A stretch of DNA of 5,113 nucleotides from Paludibacteraceae bacterium (lineage in GTDB: Bacteria > Bacteroidota > Bacteroidia > Bacteroidales > Paludibacteraceae): assembly GCA_947445425.1 (NCBI GenBank), contig CANFFA010000216.1:1-5113 (forward strand), given 5' to 3'. A model generated the notes under the pieces. It made no database searches and had not been told where the DNA came from. It saw only the letters and a list, made by a program, of their open reading frames with translations. The first letter of the stretch is position 1. Each line of letters opens with the position of its first letter. A program made the position numbers and the translations under genes. Below, piece by piece: positions 1 to 5,113 of the stretch.

Positions 1-120
1 GTAAATCACAACACATTACTGCTTGAACGATTTATTGAGATGTTTGCTATCAAACCATACTTACTCAAAAATAACCAAAATGTCAAAGAGCTACTATTAT
101 ACGGCACTATTGCTGCTTAA
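1..120 (+). CDS. 3' end of an unidentified protein (partial, cut by left edge)
   Basis: The frame starting at base 1 is open for 39 codons and ends at TAA 118-120, followed at once by an in-frame TAG (121-123). The visible tail contains LLLERFIEMF and ends KELLLYGTIAA. It is rich in Leu, Ile and Phe with charged residues spaced as in amphipathic helices. It has no motif I recognise. An all-helical C-terminus of this kind could belong to a TetR-type regulator, but this is only a guess from its general look. The gene runs towards the ppGpp synthetase gene and its stop is 56 bp from that gene's stop, so the two are convergent. A 39-codon open frame in AT-rich DNA could occur by chance. The double stop and sensible composition make a real gene end more likely than not. 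Confidence 0.5.
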   Translation, partial: VNHNTLLLERFIEMFAIKPYLLKNNQNVKELLLYGTIAA

Positions 121-176
121 TAGTTAATTATTTTTTAACGAACTATTGTTCTTACAACTGTCGACAAATAATTATT

Positions 177-2417
177 TTACTCTTGGATTCTTTGAGCGCT
201 ATTAACTTCTTTGATTTTGTTGATACTGTTTGATAGATTGTTGATGTCATCTGTATCGCGAACCAGTACATTGAATCTGCCTTTGAATACGCCAGCTTCG
301 CTCTCTATTGTCATTTTTTTTATGTCAATTCCGTAGCCCTCTGTAATGACTTTTAGTATTTCAATCAATATACCTTTTCTGTCGATGCCTGTGATTTCTA
401 GTTCTTCAACAAATAAATCTAGTTTGTGAGTTGCCCATTCTGCAGATACAATTCTTTCTCCATAATTGGTTTTAAGCTTGTCAGCAACCTTGCACTGTCG
501 CTTGTGGATGTGAATGGTCTCTGTTTCATCGACATAACCCAAAACATCATCACCAGGAATTGGATGACAACATTTTGCAAAATTGAATATAATTCCTATA
601 CTTTCATCAGTTATTTTAAATGATTTTTTGCGGTCAATTTTACTATCAATTGGAACAGTCAGTTTTTCTTTTCCGGAATCCGCAGAGTTTCCAAATGGAT
701 TTTTTAAGTATTTGACAAAGATGTTTTTACTTTGTGCTTTGTTGAAACTTTTTATGGTTTCTTCCAAGTCCAAAACGCCTTTCCCAGCTTGTAAATACAA
801 TTCATTTCTTCTGGTTAGACTATAGTGATTCAGTAGTTTAACAAGATTCTCGTTTTGAAATTCTAAATTATTAGCAATAAGTAATTCTCTAATTAGGGCT
901 TGACCTTGGCGCATGAGCACTTTATCTTCATTTTTAAATAAAGTGCGGAGTGCTTCTTTTGCATGTGCGGTCGTGACGTACTCTATCCATTCATATTGAG
1001 GACTTTGCTTTTTAGAAGTTAGTATTTCAACTTGATCACCACTGTTGAGTTTATAGCTTAATGGGACTAATTTGTGATTTACCTTAGCGCCTATGCAATG
1101 TATGCCTAATTCTGTATGTAAGGAAAAGGCAAAGTCGAGCGCTGTTGCTCCTTGGGCAATGGTTATAATATCTCCTTTTGGTGTAAATACGAATATTTCG
1201 GCAGCAAACAAGTTTAATTTGAAGGAGTCTAAGAAGTCAATGGCATTTGTTTCAGGATGTTCGAGCCATTCTTTTATGGATTTTAGCCATTTTTCAAGTT
1301 CGGATTCATCGTTTTCACCCAATTTATATTTCCAGTGTGCGGCTAAACCTTTTTCTGCGATTTCGTTCATCCTCTCACTCCGGATTTGAACTTCCACCCA
1401 TTTCCCTTGTGGTCCCATTACGGTGACATGTAGTGCTTCATAACCATTTGCTTTGGGCGTACTTACCCAATCTCGAATTCGAACCGGATGGGGTTTATAT
1501 AGTGCTGTTACTGCAGAATAGAGCATCCAACATTGGTCTTTTTCATTCATATCCTCCCGCGGTTTGAAAATAATGCGGTCAGCCATGATGTCATATACTT
1601 CTTCGAATGGAATGTTGCGTTTTGCCATTTTACGAGAGATAGAATAGATCGATTTTACCCGAGCCAATAAGGTAAATTCATATCCCATCTCCACTAATTT
1701 TTTGTTGATTGGTTTAGAGAATTCATTGTAGAAAAGATTTCTTTCTTCTTCATCTACAGCAAGTTTTGCTTCAATTTCTTTGTAGGTTTCGGGGTGCTCA
1801 AATTTGAAACTGAGGTCTTCGAGTTCCGTTTTGATTGCAAATAACCCCAATCGATGGGCGAGGGGGGCGTAAATATATTGAGTTTCTCCTGCAATTTTAA
1901 ATTGTTTTGCCAATGGCATGGAGCCAAGTGTACGCATGTTGTGTAAACGATCGGCAATTTTTATCAAAATTACACGGATGTCTTCTGACATGGTCAGTAG
2001 TAATTTGCGGAAATTTTCAGCCTGTTCGGATGCTTTTTGAGCAAAAACACCTCCAGAAATTTTGGTAAGCCCATCAACAATTTGTGCAATTTTAGGGCCA
2101 AAAAGATTTGAAAGATCCTCTACGGTATAGTCAGTGTCTTCCACCACATCATGTAAAAGTGCACAGCAGATTGAAGTGGAACCCAGACCAATTTCGCTCA
2201 CGGCAATTCTTGCCACTGCTAATGGATGCATAATATAAGGCTCACCCGAACGACGTTTTATCCCTTTGTGAGCCGCATTTGCAAAATTGAATGCCTTGGT
2301 AATTAATTCGATTTTAGGTACGTGATTCGTATTTCTATAATCATTCAGCAAAGCTTCAAATTCTTTCTGAATAATTTCTTCTTCGTTTTTATGTGCTAAA
2401 TTGTCTGTCAATGGCAT
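177..2417 (-). CDS. Bifunctional (p)ppGpp synthetase/hydrolase, RelA/SpoT (Rel) family
   Basis: This 746-residue cytosolic enzyme makes (p)ppGpp from ATP and GTP/GDP and hydrolyses it, setting the stringent response. The domain order is complete for a long RSH protein. The HD hydrolase (about 35-190) has H64, HD at 89-90, ED at 93-94 and the D156/N160 pair in KIADRLHNMRTL. The synthetase (about 240-365) has R253 and K255 in RVKSIYSI, D276, NGY at 324-326, H330 and E342 in VEVQIR. TGS covers about 405-468, the cysteine-rich region (AKCCHPIPGDD, C616, C617, C642) about 605-665, and a C-terminal ACT domain about 671-744. All hydrolase and synthetase residues I can check are present, so both activities are expected. 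The RXKD loop of bifunctional enzymes reads RIRD (313-316), far from the acidic EXDD of synthetase-only RelA. The start is ATG 2415-2417; the next Met is residue 63, inside the HD domain. No Shine-Dalgarno is seen. It lies 11 bp after the dehydrogenase gene and is probably co-transcribed with it. It could be named rel, relA or spoT. Confidence 0.97.
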   Translation of the reverse strand: MPLTDNLAHKNEEEIIQKEFEALLNDYRNTNHVPKIELITKAFNFANAAHKGIKRRSGEPYIMHPLAVARIAVSEIGLGSTSICCALLHDVVEDTDYTVEDLSNLFGPKIAQIVDGLTKISGGVFAQKASEQAENFRKLLLTMSEDIRVILIKIADRLHNMRTLGSMPLAKQFKIAGETQYIYAPLAHRLGLFAIKTELEDLSFKFEHPETYKEIEAKLAVDEEERNLFYNEFSKPINKKLVEMGYEFTLLARVKSIYSISRKMAKRNIPFEEVYDIMADRIIFKPREDMNEKDQCWMLYSAVTALYKPHPVRIRDWVSTPKANGYEALHVTVMGPQGKWVEVQIRSERMNEIAEKGLAAHWKYKLGENDESELEKWLKSIKEWLEHPETNAIDFLDSFKLNLFAAEIFVFTPKGDIITIAQGATALDFAFSLHTELGIHCIGAKVNHKLVPLSYKLNSGDQVEILTSKKQSPQYEWIEYVTTAHAKEALRTLFKNEDKVLMRQGQALIRELLIANNLEFQNENLVKLLNHYSLTRRNELYLQAGKGVLDLEETIKSFNKAQSKNIFVKYLKNPFGNSADSGKEKLTVPIDSKIDRKKSFKITDESIGIIFNFAKCCHPIPGDDVLGYVDETETIHIHKRQCKVADKLKTNYGERIVSAEWATHKLDLFVEELEITGIDRKGILIEILKVITEGYGIDIKKMTIESEAGVFKGRFNVLVRDTDDINNLSNSINKIKEVNSAQRIQE

Positions 2418-2428
2418 ATGTCAATGGT

Positions 2429-3631
2429 TTAAAATCGAGGTAAAAGTAAGGCTATATCGTTATAGGGAATGCCGTAGTAGTTTCCAATGAGTCGGTTTAC
2501 CAATACACCTCCGTATATGTAGGCGCCATGTCTAAATCCGTAACTTTCTGAAATGGCTGAATTTATACTGCCGGAGTTTGCTATTTTAAGTAATAACTGG
2601 GCAAATATATTGCTCAGGGCCATCGAAGAGGTTCGTGCAACTCTTGCAGAAATATTTGGAATGCAATAGTGCATTACGCCATGTTTTTCAAAGAATGGAT
2701 TTTCTAGCGTTCGACATTCGGAGGTTTCGAAACATCCTCCTTGATCTATGCTTAGGTCGATAATTATTGCCCCTTGTTTCATGGTTTTCACCAGCTCTTC
2801 AGAAACCAAGAATCGCTCTGAATCATTGATGTATCGTAAGTTGGCTATTACCGCATCCGCAGTTGCCAAAGCTCTGAAAAGAACAGCGGGATGAATTACC
2901 GAGGTAAAAACATGTTGTCCAAGAGATTGATGTATCTTCCGTAATTTGCTGATGTCGTGGTCAAATACTTTTACTTGAGCACCCAATGCCATAGCAGTTC
3001 GTGCAGCTACAGTGCCAGCAATTCCTGCACCTAAAATCATTACTTCCGATGGTGATATCCCAGCTACTCCACCCAATAATAGACCTTTACCACCTCGTTC
3101 GTTACTCATTAGCTCAGCAGCTACAGCTATAGCGGTTTTTCCCTCAATATCTGAAATTGAGCTAACCACCGGAAAGTTATCTTGTTCGTCTCTAATGAGT
3201 TCGTAGACAAATGCATTCAGTTTTTTTTGCATCATCAATTTAATTGATTCTGCTGAAAGATTACTGATTTGTAGCATGGAGAAAACAGTAGCATTTTCAT
3301 GCATTAGTTGTAGCTCATCGAGCGTAGGTGGTGCAATTTTCAAAACAATATCTGCATTGAAAACATCAGAAGCATTGTCCACCAAAAATGCACCAGCCTC
3401 ACTGTATTGTAAGTCAGAATATGACATTGGCTGGCCAGCACCACGTTGAATATAAACAGAATGCCCCTCTTCGGTTACTATGGCTACACCTTCTGGTGTC
3501 AATGCCAATCGGGTTTCAATGGCAGGATTTTCCTTAGGTATTCCAATAGAAAGGCGAGGATGCCGGGCTATTTCACGTAACAAGCACTCTTCTGGGAATA
3601 GGCTGCGTTGTTCTTTATGATTATTTTTCAT
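2429..3631 (-). CDS. Alanine dehydrogenase/PNT-family NAD-dependent dehydrogenase (atypical active site)
   Basis: The 400-residue protein belongs to the alanine dehydrogenase / transhydrogenase alpha family. Classical members interconvert L-alanine and pyruvate with NAD. The catalytic N-domain begins near residue 27 (LSIGIPKE) with the substrate arginine R41 in ETRLALTP. The Rossmann domain has GxGxxG at 201-206 and an acidic D224 ending the second strand, which suggests NAD rather than NADP. IDQGG (D296) and the PN-ARVARTSS segment (N326) match alanine dehydrogenase well. Aligned by eye to my recollection of the Bacillus enzyme, however, the catalytic Lys75 position is Ala100 (LKIAPP) and the His96 position is Gln121 (SMLQIS). 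PntA also lacks these two. Activity as alanine dehydrogenase is therefore uncertain. Residues 1-26 are an extension absent from the Bacillus enzyme. I recall similar extended proteins in Bacteroidota annotated as alanine dehydrogenase. The start ATG (3629-3631) has an A-rich leader and no Shine-Dalgarno. It is the first gene of the unit with the ppGpp enzyme. Confidence 0.88.
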   Translation of the reverse strand: MKNNHKEQRSLFPEECLLREIARHPRLSIGIPKENPAIETRLALTPEGVAIVTEEGHSVYIQRGAGQPMSYSDLQYSEAGAFLVDNASDVFNADIVLKIAPPTLDELQLMHENATVFSMLQISNLSAESIKLMMQKKLNAFVYELIRDEQDNFPVVSSISDIEGKTAIAVAAELMSNERGGKGLLLGGVAGISPSEVMILGAGIAGTVAARTAMALGAQVKVFDHDISKLRKIHQSLGQHVFTSVIHPAVLFRALATADAVIANLRYINDSERFLVSEELVKTMKQGAIIIDLSIDQGGCFETSECRTLENPFFEKHGVMHYCIPNISARVARTSSMALSNIFAQLLLKIANSGSINSAISESYGFRHGAYIYGGVLVNRLIGNYYGIPYNDIALLLPRF

Positions 3632-3656
3632 AGCGCTGTTTTTTGTGGTTTCGCTA

Positions 3657-3688
3657 CAAAACTAAGTACTATTCTTCAATTAAACAAA
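3657..3688 (-). promoter_or_regulatory. Bacteroidota-type promoter for the dehydrogenase-ppGpp synthetase unit
   Basis: Read on the minus strand, TTTG (3688-3685) is followed after 20 bases by TAGTTTTG (3664-3657). This fits the TTTG-N19/20-TAnnTTTG consensus of the Bacteroidota primary sigma factor. Transcription would start a few bases further on, near 3650, giving a leader of about 20 bases before the ATG at 3631. Both boxes match fully and the spacing and position are right, so this is the best promoter candidate in the window. It should drive both leftward genes. Confidence 0.6.
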
Positions 3689-3776
3689 TAGCAAGCTTGT
3701 TTATTTTTCCATAGGTTTTGATTTTTAGAACTTTTTTTAATCATTTTAATTGTTTCAAATTCCCGATTTATAGTAG

Positions 3777-3784
3777 TATTTTTG
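3777..3784 (+). promoter_or_regulatory. Candidate -7 box (distal) for the EamA transporter gene
   Basis: TATTTTTG fits the TAnnTTTG -7 box of Bacteroidota promoters. Twenty bases upstream is TTTC (3753-3756), a three-of-four match to the -33 TTTG. If used, it would give a leader of roughly 120 bases before ATG 3911. The region is very AT-rich, so a chance match is quite possible. Confidence 0.28.
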
Positions 3785-3795
3785 TCTATTAATAA

Positions 3796-3824
3796 TTTAA
3801 TGACCGTAAATGGATTTAGATTTG
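3796..3824 (+). promoter_or_regulatory. Candidate promoter (proximal) for the EamA transporter gene
   Basis: TAGATTTG (3817-3824) fits the TAnnTTTG -7 box, with TTTA (3796-3799) 17 bases upstream as an imperfect -33 element. The start would fall near 3830, leaving a leader of about 80 bases. It is closer to the gene than the 3777 candidate but has a shorter spacing. I cannot tell from sequence which one works, or whether both do. Confidence 0.33.
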
Positions 3825-3910
3825 AACGATTCAAGCAATGACATCGTTTTAATTTTTAGATTTTAGGTAGGAGGTCATCAAATTTAAACTTAATTTACAA
3901 ACGATACTGT

Positions 3911-4828
3911 ATGGGAAAGAAAATCTTAATGGGGCATTTGGTGCTTTTTATAGCCAATGTGTTCTTTGGTTTAAATGTAACCATGTCTAGAACGCTTATC
4001 CCATTGGTTGTGAGTCCATACGCTTTGACTTTCTTTCGGATTGCTGGTGCGGCAATTTTGTTTTGGACAGCATCTTTTTTTGTTAAACAGCAGAAAGTTC
4101 CCATGAAGGATGTGGTGAAACTTTTTTTTGCATCTATTTTTGCATTGGTGATCAATCAGATCCCATTTATTGTGGGCTTGTCGATGACTTCTCCGATTGA
4201 TGCCTCCATTGTGGTGGCCATGTTGCCCATTGTGACGATGGTTTTGGCCACTTTGATTTTAAAAGAAAAAATTACCCTTATGAAAATAATTGGTATTTTG
4301 GTTGGAGGTGCTGGTGCTTTGATGTTGGTCTTGAATGATGCGATAGTGCCTACTGGTCAAGGGAATTTTATTGGGAATTTACTTGTATTTGTTGGAGTAA
4401 TTTCTTTTTCTCTGTATTTGACAATGTTTAAAGATTTGATTTCAAAGTACTCACCCTTTACAATAATGAAGTGGATGTTTCTTTTTGGAGCAGTATTGTC
4501 CTATCCATTTTGTCATTCGGCACTTGTTTCTACCGATTTTTTAAATTTAGGAACTTCTGCATATTTGAAGATTGCTTACATCGTAGTCATAGCCACTTTC
4601 CTGTCCTATAGTTTAATTGCAGTTGCTCAGAAAGTGTTAAGTCCCACCACTTTTAGTATGTATAATTATGTCCAGCCTGTTGTGGCTAGTTTGGTGGCAG
4701 TGTTTATTGGGATAGATGATTTTGGGGTTCAGAAAGCCATTTGTGCGCTTTTGGTTTTTAGTGGGGTGTATATTGTTACACAAAGTAATGCCAAGTCAAA
4801 AAAGATATCCAAATCTACAGGAAAGTAG
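3911..4828 (+). CDS. EamA/DMT-superfamily transporter (RhaT/EamA-like permease)
   Basis: This 305-residue inner-membrane protein has the ten-helix, two-repeat layout of the drug/metabolite transporter family. Hydrophobic segments lie at about 8-25, 36-57, 70-90, 96-117, 124-141, 154-172, 183-200, 218-238, 247-267 and 273-290. EamA repeat 1 covers about 8-140 and repeat 2 about 155-290. Typical sequence includes GHLVLFIANVFFGLNVTMSR at the start of helix 1, ASIVVAMLPIVTMVLATLIL followed by KEKIT at the end of helix 4, and YNYVQPVVASLVAVF in helix 9. The tail (294-305) is lysine-rich and probably cytoplasmic. Family members move amino acids, sugars, nucleosides or drugs; the substrate here cannot be assigned. 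ATG 3911 is chosen because it sits just before helix 1, and there is no other ATG, GTG or TTG in frame back to the stop at 3857-3859. It is divergent from the dehydrogenase gene and looks monocistronic. Confidence 0.93.
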   Translation: MGKKILMGHLVLFIANVFFGLNVTMSRTLIPLVVSPYALTFFRIAGAAILFWTASFFVKQQKVPMKDVVKLFFASIFALVINQIPFIVGLSMTSPIDASIVVAMLPIVTMVLATLILKEKITLMKIIGILVGGAGALMLVLNDAIVPTGQGNFIGNLLVFVGVISFSLYLTMFKDLISKYSPFTIMKWMFLFGAVLSYPFCHSALVSTDFLNLGTSAYLKIAYIVVIATFLSYSLIAVAQKVLSPTTFSMYNYVQPVVASLVAVFIGIDDFGVQKAICALLVFSGVYIVTQSNAKSKKISKSTGK

Positions 4829-4882
4829 CCTTAAGTACTTGCATGCAAATGCTCGACATTTTTTGACGCAGGTTTTTTAGAA

Positions 4883-4918
4883 CGCAAACGACGCAAATAG
4901 CGCAAATTTACTCGCAAA
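4883..4918. repeat. CGCAAA short tandem array
   Basis: Four exact CGCAAA units start at 4883, 4892, 4901 and 4913, so they are spaced 9, 9 and 12 bp apart. A degenerate CGCAGG lies at 4867. The array fills most of the gap between two convergent genes. I recall arrays of this kind (ACGCAAAG-like units) as common in intergenic DNA of Bacteroidota. No function is evident from the sequence. Confidence 0.6.
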
Positions 4919-4928
4919 TATGTCGGAT

Positions 4929-4946
4929 TTAGATTTAAAAATCTAA
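4929..4946. terminator. AT-rich inverted repeat at the end of the PAP2 gene
   Basis: TTAGATTT and AAATCTAA form a perfect inverted repeat with 8-bp arms and two bases between them, or a 7-bp stem with a 4-base loop when folded. It spans the stop codon of the leftward PAP2 gene. Almost all pairs are A-T and no T-run follows on either strand, so it would be a weak terminator at best. It could instead be a protein-binding palindrome or chance in AT-rich DNA. Confidence 0.22.
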
Positions 4947-5113
4947 TTTATTGACTGTTACTAAATTTAATTTACTCGCAGCTTTTAATCTGAAATAAGC
5001 GGCATTACTGAGGTAATAAAAAAGAATCGCTGAAATCCATCCTGCCACAACATCAATCACGTAATGTGCTTGAATATATACTGTTGCACCAACAAGAGCT
5101 AAGTATAAAGGAA
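4935..5113 (-). CDS. PAP2-superfamily phosphatase, C-terminal part (partial, cut by right edge)
   Basis: On the minus strand an open frame enters from the right edge (first whole codon begins at 5111) and gives 58 residues before TAA at 4937-4935. The segment TVYIQAHYVIDVVAGW matches the last catalytic motif of type 2 phosphatidic acid phosphatases. In that motif, H-x3-D holds the nucleophilic His (visible residue 16) and its partner Asp (residue 20). The Ser-Arg that begins the classical motif reads Ala-Thr here, resembling the PAP2_3 / inositol-phosphotransferase-like branch, in which I recall the Arg being replaced. The flanking stretches (PLYLALVG, ISAILFYYL) are hydrophobic, as expected for membrane helices around the active site. 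The final ~18 residues form a polar tail. The family dephosphorylates lipid phosphates or related substrates at the membrane. The substrate cannot be given because the first two motifs lie outside the window. Confidence 0.8.
   Translation of the reverse strand, partial: PLYLALVGATVYIQAHYVIDVVAGWISAILFYYLSNAAYFRLKAASKLNLVTVNKLDF

Noticed and set aside
121..176. Possible bidirectional terminator in the left convergent gap
   Set aside because: Only short A-T inverted repeats are present (GTTAA/TTAAC at 123-139 and the palindrome AAATAATTATTT at 166-177); no GC stem with a T-run.
426..825. Rightward open frames of 65 and 80 codons opposite the ppGpp synthetase gene
   Set aside because: They lie wholly antisense to the well-conserved C-terminal domains, show no recognisable domain, and overlap each other.
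1093..1389. Rightward 98-codon open frame
   Set aside because: It is antisense to the synthetase/TGS part of the ppGpp enzyme, whose residues fully explain the sequence.
1754..1957. Leftward 67-codon open frame
   Set aside because: It is in a different frame within the same strand of the ppGpp enzyme gene and has no family resemblance.
3012..3206. Rightward 64-codon open frame
   Set aside because: It is antisense to the NAD-binding region of the dehydrogenase; its Pro/Ala-rich product is the usual shadow of a glycine-rich fold.
3895..4155. Leftward 86-codon open frame
   Set aside because: It is antisense to the first helices of the transporter and its product has no coherent features.
4833..4866. 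Possible terminator after the transporter: GCATGCAAATGC hairpin followed by a T-run
   Set aside because: The stem is only four base pairs (GCAT/ATGC) and six bases separate it from TTTTTT, too weak to call.
4883..4918. CRISPR-like array
   Set aside because: The units are 6 bp with 3-6 bp between them, far too short for CRISPR repeats and spacers.

Overview
The window looks like chromosomal DNA from a member of the Bacteroidota. The bases are AT-rich and the gene starts lack Shine-Dalgarno sequences. The upstream regions carry TTTG / TAnnTTTG promoter boxes. The two large leftward proteins (a long RelA/SpoT homologue and an N-terminally extended alanine-dehydrogenase-like protein) have sequence features I associate with this phylum. 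I cannot name a genus.

Layout, left to right. Positions 1-120 hold the 3' end of an unidentified rightward gene that enters from outside the window. A 56-bp convergent gap follows. The leftward unit 3631->177 has two genes 11 bp apart: first an alanine dehydrogenase/PNT-family dehydrogenase (2429-3631), then a full-length bifunctional-type ppGpp synthetase/hydrolase (177-2417). A well-formed Bacteroidota promoter (TTTG-N20-TAGTTTTG on the minus strand) lies just upstream of the first gene. The 279-bp divergent region 3632-3910 also holds two weaker candidate promoters for a rightward EamA/DMT-family ten-helix transporter (3911-4828). After the transporter comes a 106-bp convergent gap with an array of CGCAAA units. 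The last feature is the C-terminal 58 residues of a leftward PAP2-family phosphatase (4935->5113), which runs off the right edge.

How the genes may work together: the dehydrogenase and the stringent-response enzyme are probably co-transcribed, which would put an amino-acid/NAD-linked protein and the ppGpp enzyme under one promoter. The transporter is transcribed separately and may export or import small metabolites; its substrate cannot be read from sequence. The PAP2 protein and the left-edge gene appear unrelated.

I do not see a novel multi-gene system here. The most interesting point is that the alanine-dehydrogenase-like protein lacks the residues aligned with the catalytic lysine and histidine of classical alanine dehydrogenase, so its usual name may be wrong.
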